From assembly GCA_937928335.1 (NCBI GenBank), contig CALFWN010000018.1:1-6218 (forward strand): a stretch of 6,218 nucleotides of DNA, given 5' to 3'. Positions within the stretch are counted from its first letter, which is position 1. Each line of letters begins with the position of its first letter. The stretch comes from an uncultured Litoreibacter sp. (lineage in GTDB: Bacteria > Pseudomonadota > Alphaproteobacteria > Rhodobacterales > Rhodobacteraceae). Positions 1-5,489 of this stretch are shown piece after piece. The translations under genes and the position numbers were made by a program. The notes under the pieces are model-generated. The model was not told the DNA's origin and ran no database searches. It worked only from the letters and a program-made list of their open reading frames with translations.

Positions 1-62
1 CGCGCTTTATCACGCTGGCCTGCGGCGCTTCAAATCTGGAGCGCGAAGAGGGAAACGGTTAA
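1..62 (+). CDS. C-terminal end of a phage tail assembly chaperone (G-like), 5' partial
   Basis: Only the last 19 codons are visible, read from base 3 and ending in TAA at 60-62; the predicted end is RFITLACGASNLEREEGNG. The rest lies upstream of the window, so the family cannot be read from the protein itself. The call comes from context. The frame ends just after an in-frame GGGAAAC slippery heptamer (50-56). A long -1 frame continues to 451, and a tape measure gene follows directly. In lambda-like phages this position is held by gpG, the chaperone that binds the tape measure protein during tail assembly. The unshifted product would be the abundant short form. It could instead be the end of another tail gene, such as a tail tube protein, if the frameshift is not used. 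Confidence 0.55.
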   Translation, partial: RFITLACGASNLEREEGNG

Positions 63-96
63 GCCGCCGGGCTGAATATGCCTGGTCTGGCGGCTT
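50..96 (+). promoter_or_regulatory. Predicted programmed -1 ribosomal frameshift site: slippery heptamer plus hairpin
   Basis: G GGA AAC at 50-56 fits the X XXY YYZ rule exactly in the reading frame of the upstream gene, with zero-frame codons GGA (51-53) and AAC (54-56). After slipping, the codons read GGG AAA and translation continues in the frame that stays open to 449-451. Without a shift, the zero frame stops two codons later at 60-62. A perfect 8-bp inverted repeat, AAGCCGCC (61-68) and GGCGGCTT (89-96), starts 4 bases after the heptamer and could form the stimulatory stem. G-U pairs could extend it on both sides. The placement between tail chaperone and tape measure matches the lambda G/GT site, which uses GGGAAAG. 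The frameshift itself is inferred. Confidence 0.75.
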
Positions 97-451
97 GGAC
101 ACGTGCAAGGGCTGCAAGGATCTCGGAGATGCGTGCGCGCGTGGTGGGCGCGGCAGCTTCGGAGACTTCTGCCCACTTCAGAAGGACGCCCCCGAAACGC
201 TTGAGGGTGAGCTGGCCTGGCAAGTGGCCAGCCAGCCGGGCATGTGGACGCTCGCCATGGCGGTCACGCAGCTCGGCACACAGCAAGTCCCCCTGGGGCT
301 GAACTGGCAGGCTGCACTCGCCTTTGGTGAAGCCGTGCCGGATCTCGATTTTGATATTTATCGCGCGGCGCTCAAGGGTGTCGAGCTGGGCCGGATTAGC
401 GGTGAGGCGCAAAGCGCCAAGAACAAAACAACACAGGAGCAAATCCATTGA
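56..451 (+). CDS. -1 frame (T-like) extension of the tail assembly chaperone
   Basis: About 131 codons from the frameshift site to TGA at 449-451. Codon choice is good (mostly G/C third positions), and the frame has no convincing start of its own. The first usable codon is a TTG at 95 with no clear Shine-Dalgarno, which fits expression by -1 frameshifting from the gene ending at 62. The N-terminal part has four cysteines (codons at 104, 113, 134 and 170) spaced C-x2-C-x6-C-x11-C, like a small metal-binding knuckle. The C-terminal part (bases about 200-390) resembles, from memory, the DUF1799 type of short phage proteins found beside tape measure genes. Its likely role is to link the chaperone to the tape measure protein during tail assembly. 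It ends in a 4-base TTGA overlap with the next start, suggesting translational coupling. If initiated independently, it would be a protein of about 118 residues from 95. Confidence 0.65.
   Translation, partial: RLSRRAEYAWSGGLDTCKGCKDLGDACARGGRGSFGDFCPLQKDAPETLEGELAWQVASQPGMWTLAMAVTQLGTQQVPLGLNWQAALAFGEAVPDLDFDIYRAALKGVELGRISGEAQSAKNKTTQEQIH
435..450 (+). promoter_or_regulatory. Ribosome binding site and TTG start of the tape measure gene
   Basis: AGGAG at 435-439 lies 8 bases before a TTG at 448-450, which overlaps the TGA stop of the preceding frame (449-451). The spacing is ideal and no ATG or GTG nearby has a comparable site. This fixes the start at a TTG codon and suggests termination-reinitiation coupling. 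Confidence 0.7.
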
Positions 452-2685
452 GACGCCAGGAAGAGGTTACCCTCGCGCTACGCTCAAAAGGCCGACGCGA
501 AGTTACGCGCGATTTGAAAGCGATTGGCGGTAGCCATGAAAAAGTCGCACGCGAAATACAAGCCGCCAATGTCAAATCATCGCGTGGATTGCTGGCGGTC
601 AGCGCGGCGTCGAAATCTGCGCAGGCCGGTGTGGCGGGGCTTGCGGCCAGCACCGGAGGCTTGGGCGGCGTCCTGGGTGCAATGGGCCCTGCGGGCCTGG
701 CAGCGGCTGCGGGGATTGGTGCGCTTGTGCTTGGTCTGAAAGCCGCGCTGGATACGGGCCGGGAGGCTGTCGCGGCCTTTGATGCGATCGGGAAATCTGC
801 GGACACGTTGAACCTGTCTACGGATGCCTTTCAGGCGCTTCAATCCGAAGCACAGAATCAGGGCGTGGAGTTTGCCAAAATTGAAGGCGCGGTGCGCCGG
901 CTCGACAAAGGCGTGACCGAACTGGCAACCTCTCAGGGGGATCTGTTCAACAAGCTCAAAGACACAAATCCCGAGCTGCTCGAACAGCTCAAGCTGACCA
1001 GCAATAACGATGAACGCCTGCAGCTTTTGATCACAGCTCTGCAGGGCGCAGAGACGGGCCTTGAGCGCGCCAATATCGCCTACGCGGCATTCGGCAAGTC
1101 GGGCGCTGATGTTGCGCGACTTTTGGTTCGTCAAACGGACGGGCTTAACGGAACGATTTCGGCTGCGCGGGAGCTTGGTCTGGTGGTCGATGAGGATCTC
1201 ATCCGCTCGAGTGAAGATCTCGAAAACAGATTTGGACTGGCCTCGCAAGTGATTGATCTGCAGCTCAAGCAGTCCTTTGTAGGCCTTGCGCCTGTATTAT
1301 TGGGTACGGTCGAGCAGTTCGCAGATCTAACGCGGGGGTTGAGTAAGTTCATTGAAGGCTTTCGCGAAATCGAGAACCGGACCGATAGCTCGGTCAGTGA
1401 TACGATCCGAAAACTGTCAGATGAATTTGAATCTTATGGTGCATCGATTGAGCGGGTACAGGAAGCCTTGTCAGGCGGTGAGCCGCTGACGATTGATGAC
1501 TTGCCAAACGCCAATCCATTTGATCGCGCGCGGGTCAATCGCCAGCTTGAACAGTTCGAGCGTGCCGCAACCGAAGTGCGGATCCGGGCGGCTAGTACAG
1601 CTGAGGCTGAAGTTGCTGCCGCGCGTCGGCGGTTGAGTGACGATGCGTTGGCCGAAACGCGTGCTGATGTTGAGATGCGTCTAGCTGAGATGGAGGAAGA
1701 GATTGCCGCATTGCCGCCCTTGTCATTTGGGGTGGACGCGGTACTTGCACGCGACACAGTTAGTGGCTTGCGTGACCAGCTGGCAGATATTGTGGCAGAG
1801 GAAGAACGGCGCAGTGCGCAGGTCGATTTTATCGAAACCGGTGATAAGCTCGGCCTCGCTGATAAAAAGCGCGCTGAAGCGGCCGAGCAAAGACGGCTTG
1901 ATGGCTTGCGACGCGAATCCAAAACCATTCTGCGCGAGCTTGGCGCGCAGTGCCTCGCGCACCAGCGGCTCCCAATAGGAACGCTCCATCAGGGGCACAA
2001 GCAGGTCACGCCCGCCGCCACCCGCCGTGCCGCTTTCACGACGTCCATCCTTTTCGGCCATGACCGAGACATTGATACGCGTCATCGGGCGGTCATCTTG
2101 CACCAGCGTTCCGTCGGGGCGCAAAATGGCGACCTGCTGATGCGACGCGGCCATCGAGGCGGAGACCTGCACCACACGCCCGTCCAGACCACGGGCGAAA
2201 TCATCGATCTCTTTCAGCACATCGACCTTTGCCGGGAAGCTGGCCCCGTCCATCGGGTTCTCATCGGTATAAAGCCTGCGGTTGGTGGCCTGCGGCCCGT
2301 CAGCCAGCGTGGCCCCGCCCGCGCCCACCGCCAGACGCGCCGTCTGCGCCGCGCGCAGCAGGGCGGCCTCGGAAATTTCGGTGGCATGGGCGTAGCCTGC
2401 GGTTTCGCCTTTCACCGCACGCAGCCCGAACCCTTCGGAGGCGTCATAGCTGGCGGTTTTCAGGCGGCCATCGTCAAAGGCGAACATCTCGGCGCGTTTG
2501 CGTTCAATAAACAGCTCGCCATCATCGGCCCCGTTGGTCGCGTCGCGCAGAATCTGCAGGGCGCGATCCCGGTCCAGCATCGTGTCGAACGGGGTGAAGG
2601 CGTCCATTTTCTGAGGTATTTTCACGGTCATCCGGTATATCCTTCTAAAAATGGCAGCATTCGCCTGCGGCAAGGTAGCACGTAA
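448..2685 (+). CDS. Phage tail tape measure protein, truncated; 3' third of the frame is antisense of tldD
   Basis: The open frame has 745 codons, but only residues 1 to about 498 (to base about 1940) look like real phage protein. The N-terminus is basic and helical (residues 1-45). It is followed by an Ala/Gly-rich hydrophobic stretch (about 60-100), then long helical segments with the AFGKSGADV-type motif (about 214-222) common in prophage tape measure proteins. A further hydrophobic patch lies near 277-290 and a charged coiled-coil region near 365-490. The tape measure sets tail length and is ejected with DNA; full-length members are often 700-1200 residues or more, so this one is cut. From about residue 499 the frame reads the opposite strand of tldD, giving a His/Arg/Gly-rich sequence that is a translation artefact of stop-poor, GC-rich DNA. 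Position directly after a G/GT frameshift pair strongly supports the call. Whether any protein is made is unknown. Confidence 0.8.
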   Translation: MRRQEEVTLALRSKGRREVTRDLKAIGGSHEKVAREIQAANVKSSRGLLAVSAASKSAQAGVAGLAASTGGLGGVLGAMGPAGLAAAAGIGALVLGLKAALDTGREAVAAFDAIGKSADTLNLSTDAFQALQSEAQNQGVEFAKIEGAVRRLDKGVTELATSQGDLFNKLKDTNPELLEQLKLTSNNDERLQLLITALQGAETGLERANIAYAAFGKSGADVARLLVRQTDGLNGTISAARELGLVVDEDLIRSSEDLENRFGLASQVIDLQLKQSFVGLAPVLLGTVEQFADLTRGLSKFIEGFREIENRTDSSVSDTIRKLSDEFESYGASIERVQEALSGGEPLTIDDLPNANPFDRARVNRQLEQFERAATEVRIRAASTAEAEVAAARRRLSDDALAETRADVEMRLAEMEEEIAALPPLSFGVDAVLARDTVSGLRDQLADIVAEEERRSAQVDFIETGDKLGLADKKRAEAAEQRRLDGLRRESKTILRELGAQCLAHQRLPIGTLHQGHKQVTPAATRRAAFTTSILFGHDRDIDTRHRAVILHQRSVGAQNGDLLMRRGHRGGDLHHTPVQTTGEIIDLFQHIDLCREAGPVHRVLIGIKPAVGGLRPVSQRGPARAHRQTRRLRRAQQGGLGNFGGMGVACGFAFHRTQPEPFGGVIAGGFQAAIVKGEHLGAFAFNKQLAIIGPVGRVAQNLQGAIPVQHRVERGEGVHFLRYFHGHPVYPSKNGSIRLRQGST
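1935..1950. other. Junction between phage tail DNA and tldD/cox chromosomal DNA
   Basis: To the left, the + strand codes for tape measure protein; to the right, the - strand codes for TldD. TldD similarity, judged from memory of the family, ends at codon 230 (base 1942), and tape measure-like sequence ends at about 1935-1945. The boundary sits in a GC-rich run (CTTGGCGCGCAG) that could give a few bases of microhomology. No inverted repeat end, target duplication or integrase attachment core is visible. A tape measure gene is not normally at a prophage end, so simple integration does not explain the breakpoint. A deletion within a prophage, an illegitimate recombination, or a chimeric assembly are the options. 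Confidence 0.7.
1942..2631 (-). pseudogene. tldD: tldD, N-terminal 230 codons of metalloprotease TldD, 3' end lost
   Basis: TldD pairs with TldE/PmbA to form a metalloprotease that degrades or matures peptides such as microcin B17 and is linked to CcdA turnover. The visible part matches the N-terminal domain: DRDRALQILRDATNGADDGELF (residues 20-41), EGFGLRAVKGETAGYAHATEIS (66-87), and INVSVMAEKDGRRESGTAGGGG (186-207), followed by the helix ending WEPLVREALRA at residue 230. Members have about 470 residues. The HExxxH-type metal site of the C-terminal half should follow but is absent. Instead the frame runs 73 more codons through the antisense of the tape measure gene to a stop at 1723. The start at 2629-2631 is chosen because AGAAGGA (2640-2646) lies 8 bases upstream; an upstream ATG at 2671-2673 lacks such a site. 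Divergent placement next to ctaC is as I remember for Rhodobacterales. The fragment is almost surely inactive as a protease. Confidence 0.82.
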
Positions 2686-2794
2686 GCGCGGCTGAGCCTT
2701 GCCCCGCAGCCTCTAATATGGTTTTGACAGCGGCAGACGCAACGGGGGATTCCGTGCCACGAGCGGCGCGCCTCTGAATAGCAGGGAAAACACT
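2632..2794. promoter_or_regulatory. Divergent intergenic region tldD / ctaC, with a possible -35 box
   Basis: This 163-base gap must hold the start signals for both tldD (leftward) and the cox operon (rightward). A perfect TTGACA lies at 2724-2729, oriented toward ctaC, but 17-18 bases downstream there is only a poor GGGATT/GGATTC. A TAATAT at 2714-2719 has no -35 at the right distance. The TTGACA is therefore only a candidate, given that alphaproteobacterial promoters often have weak -10 elements. AGGG at 2783-2786, 8 bases before the ATG, is the likely ctaC ribosome binding site. I see no clear FNR box or other operator. Confidence 0.35.
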
Positions 2795-3694
2795 ATGCGA
2801 CTTACGACGATTTTCGGGGCTTTTGCCGCTCTTTCCATGACAGGTGCAGCCTGGGCGCAGTCCACCATCGACAACGCGCTGGGCGATCTGGAGATCATCG
2901 GCAAGCCAAAGCCGGAGGGTATCGATTTCCAACCCGCCGTGACCGAGCTGGCCCGCGATATCCACTGGCTGGATTACTTCGTCTTTATCATCATCACGAT
3001 CATCACCCTGTTTGTGACCGCGTTGCTGATCTATGCGGCCTACGCCTTTGCCGCCAAACGCCACCCGACACCCAAGACCTTCACCCACAACTCCACCATC
3101 GAGGTGGCGTGGACGATCATCCCGATCATCATTCTGGTCGTGATCGGCGCGTTTTCCATCCCGGTGCTGTTCAAGCAGCAGCGCATCCCCGAGGGCGACA
3201 TCGTGATCAAGGTCACCGGCTACCAGTGGTATTGGGGCTATGAATATGTCGATGAAGGCTTCGGCTTTGACAGCTTCATGATCGGGGCTGGCGAAAACCG
3301 CCTGACGCCTGACGTCTCTGCGGAGCTGCAAGCAGCTGGCTATTCCGATCAGGAATTCCTGCTGGCCACCGACACCTCTGTCGTGGTGCCTGTGGGCAAA
3401 ACCATCGTGATGCAGGTTACGGGTGCGGATGTGATCCATTCCTGGACCATCCCGTCCTTTGGCGTGAAGCAGGATGCCGTGCCGGGCCGTCTGGCGCAGC
3501 TGTGGTTCACCCCGGAGCAGGAAGGCGTCTATTTCGGCCAGTGCTCCGAGCTGTGCGGCCAGGCCCATGCCTATATGCCCATTACGGTGAAAGTGGTCTC
3601 GGAAGAGGCCTATGCCGCCTGGCTTGAAGCTGCGCGCGAGGAATATGCAGGCATCGCGCCCGTAGCACCCTCCATCCAAGTTGCATCAAAATAG
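2795..3694 (+). CDS. ctaC: Cytochrome c oxidase subunit II (CuA subunit)
   Basis: Subunit II (coxB) of the aa3-type oxidase takes electrons from cytochrome c at its periplasmic CuA centre and passes them to heme a in subunit I. The 299 residues comprise a signal peptide (1-21, ending AWA before QST), two membrane helices (about 60-85 and 105-125), and a periplasmic cupredoxin domain (about 135-270). The aromatic motif QWYWGYEY (144-151) is present. All CuA ligands are in place: H215, C250, E252 (backbone), C254, H258 and M261. The loop at about 155-190 between the first strands is the insertion typical of alphaproteobacteria. The tail after about 272 may be trimmed, as reported for related bacteria. 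It is the first gene of the operon; ATG follows AGGG at 2783-2786. Length and motifs are complete. Confidence 0.97.
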   Translation: MRLTTIFGAFAALSMTGAAWAQSTIDNALGDLEIIGKPKPEGIDFQPAVTELARDIHWLDYFVFIIITIITLFVTALLIYAAYAFAAKRHPTPKTFTHNSTIEVAWTIIPIIILVVIGAFSIPVLFKQQRIPEGDIVIKVTGYQWYWGYEYVDEGFGFDSFMIGAGENRLTPDVSAELQAAGYSDQEFLLATDTSVVVPVGKTIVMQVTGADVIHSWTIPSFGVKQDAVPGRLAQLWFTPEQEGVYFGQCSELCGQAHAYMPITVKVVSEEAYAAWLEAAREEYAGIAPVAPSIQVASK

Positions 3695-3697
3695 GAC

Positions 3698-3731
3698 GGG
3701 GGAGGCGGGGTAAGCCCCGCCCGGCGCAGCC
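3698..3731 (+). promoter_or_regulatory. GC-rich hairpin between ctaC and ctaB, possibly bridging the ribosome binding site
   Basis: GGCGGGG (3704-3710) and CCCCGCC (3715-3721) form a perfect 7-bp stem with a TAAG loop. No T-run follows, so it is not a standard intrinsic terminator. A strong purine run (GGGGGAGG, 3698-3705) is the only Shine-Dalgarno-like sequence ahead of ctaB but is 26 bases from the ATG at 3732. If the hairpin forms, GGGGGA (3698-3703) is brought to about 10 unpaired bases from the start. It could also attenuate transcription or protect the 3' end of the ctaC message. Confidence 0.5.
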
Positions 3732-4673
3732 ATGACAGACGCAACCCAACAGATAGGCAGCTTTGAGGATGAGGCGCAGTTCGGCGATTATGTCGCGCTG
3801 TTGAAACCTCGCGTGATGTCGCTTGTGGTGTTCACCGCCGCGGTGGGCGTCTTCGTGGCACCCGTCTATGTCCATCCCTTTGTGGCGCTGGTGGCGATCC
3901 TGTTTATCGCGCTTGGCGGCGGGGCCTCCGGCGCGTTGAACATGTGGTATGACCACGACATTGACGCCATCATGAAGCGCACCTCCAAACGCCCTGTCCC
4001 TGCGGGCAAGGTCTCCAAGGGTGAGGCGCTGACCATCGGGCTCTGGCTGTCGGCCATTGCCGTGGTGATGCTGGGGCTGGCGGCCAATTGGGTTGCGGCG
4101 GGCATTCTGGCCTTCACCATCTTCTTTTACGCCGTCATCTATACGATGTGGCTGAAACGCTGGACCCCGCAAAACATCGTCATTGGCGGCGCGGCAGGGG
4201 CCTTCCCTCCGATGATCGGCTGGGCTGTGGCCACGGGCGGCGTGTCGGTCGAATCTGTGCTGATGTTTGCCATCATCTTCATGTGGACCCCGCCGCATTT
4301 CTGGGCGCTGGCACTGTTCATGAACGAGGATTACTCCAAGGCCGGGGTGCCGATGCTGACCGTGACGCATGGCCGTTCCGTGACGCGCACCCATATCTTT
4401 GTCTATGCGGCCCTGCTGGCACCGCTGGCGGTGGCTGCCGCCTTTACCTCGATTGGCGGCTGGATCTACCTTGTCGCGGCCTTGTACCTGAACGCCAAAT
4501 TCGTCTTAGGCGCGTGGCAGCTGTGGAACCGCTCCGAAGATGCGGCGGAGGCCGACACCTACAAGGCGGAGAAAAAATATTTCCGCTTCTCGCTCACCTA
4601 CCTGTTTGGCTCTTTCGGCGCGCTTCTGGCGCAGGCGATCTGGGTGCAGGGTTTTGGCATGGGGGCCTGGTAG
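3732..4673 (+). CDS. ctaB: Protoheme IX farnesyltransferase (heme O synthase)
   Basis: CtaB (also called CyoE or Cox10) is an integral membrane prenyltransferase that adds a farnesyl group to the 2-vinyl of heme B, giving heme O, the precursor of heme A for oxidase subunit I. The 313 residues match the usual length. The UbiA-family signature is clear: KPRV at 25-28, and N70-x3-D74-x3-D78 followed by MKRTSKRPVPAG (81-92), the Mg-diphosphate site. The second conserved loop follows, YTMWLKRWTPQNIVIGGAAGAFPPMIGW (137-164). WTPPHFWALAL (185-195) and the HGRSVTRTHIF segment (213-223) are also typical of heme O synthases. Alternating hydrophobic stretches suggest eight or nine helices. It follows ctaC after 37 bases and a hairpin, and its stop is one base before the next ATG. 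Confidence 0.96.
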   Translation: MTDATQQIGSFEDEAQFGDYVALLKPRVMSLVVFTAAVGVFVAPVYVHPFVALVAILFIALGGGASGALNMWYDHDIDAIMKRTSKRPVPAGKVSKGEALTIGLWLSAIAVVMLGLAANWVAAGILAFTIFFYAVIYTMWLKRWTPQNIVIGGAAGAFPPMIGWAVATGGVSVESVLMFAIIFMWTPPHFWALALFMNEDYSKAGVPMLTVTHGRSVTRTHIFVYAALLAPLAVAAAFTSIGGWIYLVAALYLNAKFVLGAWQLWNRSEDAAEADTYKAEKKYFRFSLTYLFGSFGALLAQAIWVQGFGMGAW

Positions 4674-4674
4674 C

Positions 4675-4875
4675 ATGGCGGCACCGCGCGTCGAACATGA
4701 GCTGCACACAAGGCGGTTCTCCCGCAATCTGGGCGTCGGGCTGACGCTCGCCTGCTTTGTCTTCATCATCTTCGGGCTGACTTACGTGAAGATCACCCGC
4801 GGCGGGCTGAACCAGGGTTTTGACCATGTGGTCCGCCCCGAGCTGGTGCCCACCCAGCAGCAGGAGAGCAATTGA
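4675..4875 (+). CDS. Small single-helix membrane protein of the cox operon (CoxF-like)
   Basis: The product has 66 residues, with ATG one base after the ctaB stop. A short basic cytoplasmic-type N-terminus (HELHTRRFSRNLG, residues 8-20) leads into one membrane helix (about 20-38) and a soluble tail, ITRGGLNQGFDHVVRPEL (40-57). From memory, small proteins of this kind sit between ctaB and ctaG in Rhodobacterales and are often labelled cytochrome c oxidase assembly protein or CoxF-like. Their biochemical role is not known to me. There are no His/Cys pairs that would form an obvious copper site; the only Cys is C27, within the helix. Its stop (TGA 4873-4875) overlaps the ctaG ATG by one base, so coupled translation and a shared role in oxidase assembly are likely. 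An upstream in-frame ATG at 4540 lies inside ctaB and is not credible. Confidence 0.8.
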   Translation: MAAPRVEHELHTRRFSRNLGVGLTLACFVFIIFGLTYVKITRGGLNQGFDHVVRPELVPTQQQESN

Positions 4876-5468
4876 TGCTGCGCAATCTCGACCCCAAACG
4901 GCGCACGATGATCTATCTGTGTGGCATGGTCTTCACGATGGTCAGCCTCAGCTTCGCCTCAGTGCCGCTCTATGATTGGTTCTGCCGCGTTACGGGCTAT
5001 GGCGGCACCACGCTGGAGGCCGATGCAGGCTCGGATATCATTCTCGATCAAACCATCAAGGTGCGTTTCGACGGCTCGCTGACCTCGGAGATGGCGTGGG
5101 AGTTCAAACCCATGCAGCGCGAAATGGAGGTCCGCATCGGCGAGACAGGGCTGGCCTTCTACGAGGCCTATAACCCCACCGACCGGCCCATCGCAGGCTC
5201 TGCAAGCTACAACGTCTTCCCCTTCACCGTGGGCGGCTTCTTTACCAAGATCGACTGTTTCTGCTTCGAGGAACAGGTCTTGCAGCCGGGCGAGCGGGTG
5301 CAGATGCCGGTGACATTCTATGTCGATCCCGAGATCGTCGAGGACCGCGACGGCAAATATGTCGACGTCATCACATTGAGCTACACTTTCTACGAAATTC
5401 CACTGGAAGAGACGCAGGCCGCGCTGGACATCGAGGCCGGAACCGTCGAAAACACCGAGACCAACTAA
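4875..5468 (+). CDS. ctaG: Cytochrome c oxidase assembly protein CtaG (Cox11 family), copper chaperone for CuB
   Basis: Cox11 delivers Cu(I) to the CuB site of oxidase subunit I. The 197 residues hold a short cytoplasmic N-terminus, one membrane helix (about 12-32) and a periplasmic immunoglobulin-like domain. The juxtamembrane motif PLYDWFCRVTGYGGTT (31-46) includes the conserved C37. The copper-binding CFCF motif gives C128 and C130, in KIDCFCFEEQVLQPGE (125-140). VDPEIVED (150-157) and the TLSYTFYE strand (167-174) are also family hallmarks. The acidic tail after about 178 is variable. The ATG at 4875-4877 is preferred over the TTG at 4872: AGGAG (4862-4866) lies 8 bases upstream of the ATG, and TGATG forms a stop-start overlap with the upstream gene. 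Length is normal for the family. Confidence 0.95.
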   Translation: MLRNLDPKRRTMIYLCGMVFTMVSLSFASVPLYDWFCRVTGYGGTTLEADAGSDIILDQTIKVRFDGSLTSEMAWEFKPMQREMEVRIGETGLAFYEAYNPTDRPIAGSASYNVFPFTVGGFFTKIDCFCFEEQVLQPGERVQMPVTFYVDPEIVEDRDGKYVDVITLSYTFYEIPLEETQAALDIEAGTVENTETN

Positions 5469-5489
5469 GGTCCAACCTGAGGGACAAAC

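Noticed and set aside
78..302. Open frame starting at ATG 78 (74 codons)
   Set aside because: Its composition is Arg/Ser/Pro/Trp-rich with unusual codon choice, it lacks a ribosome binding site, and it overlaps the better-coded frame ending at 451. It is a shadow frame.
59..448. Minus-strand open frame opposite the phage extension
   Set aside because: It is antisense to the frame with good codon bias, tight junctions with its neighbours and tail-module context. No recognisable domain.
448..1940. Gene transfer agent (RcGTA-like) instead of prophage
   Set aside because: The GTA tape measure I know is much shorter, and its cluster lacks this G/GT-like frameshift layout. The long Ala-rich tape measure fits a lambda-like siphovirus tail better.
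1900..1980. Phage attachment site or insertion sequence end at the junction
   Set aside because: No inverted repeat ends, direct target repeats or tRNA-like sequence are visible around the breakpoint, and no integrase or transposase gene is in the window.
2645..3679. Long minus-strand open frame (344 codons) opposite ctaC
   Set aside because: It is His/Asp/Arg/Gly-rich, typical of the antisense of GC-rich coding DNA, and fully overlaps a certain ctaC gene.
3704..3721. Intrinsic terminator after ctaC
   Set aside because: The stem is GC-rich but no T-run follows, and ctaB starts 11 bases later in the same direction. A role in RNA structure is more likely.
3582..4394. Minus-strand open frame opposite the ctaC end and ctaB
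   Set aside because: Same antisense composition (His, Arg, Gln, Gly); ctaB on the other strand has all family motifs.
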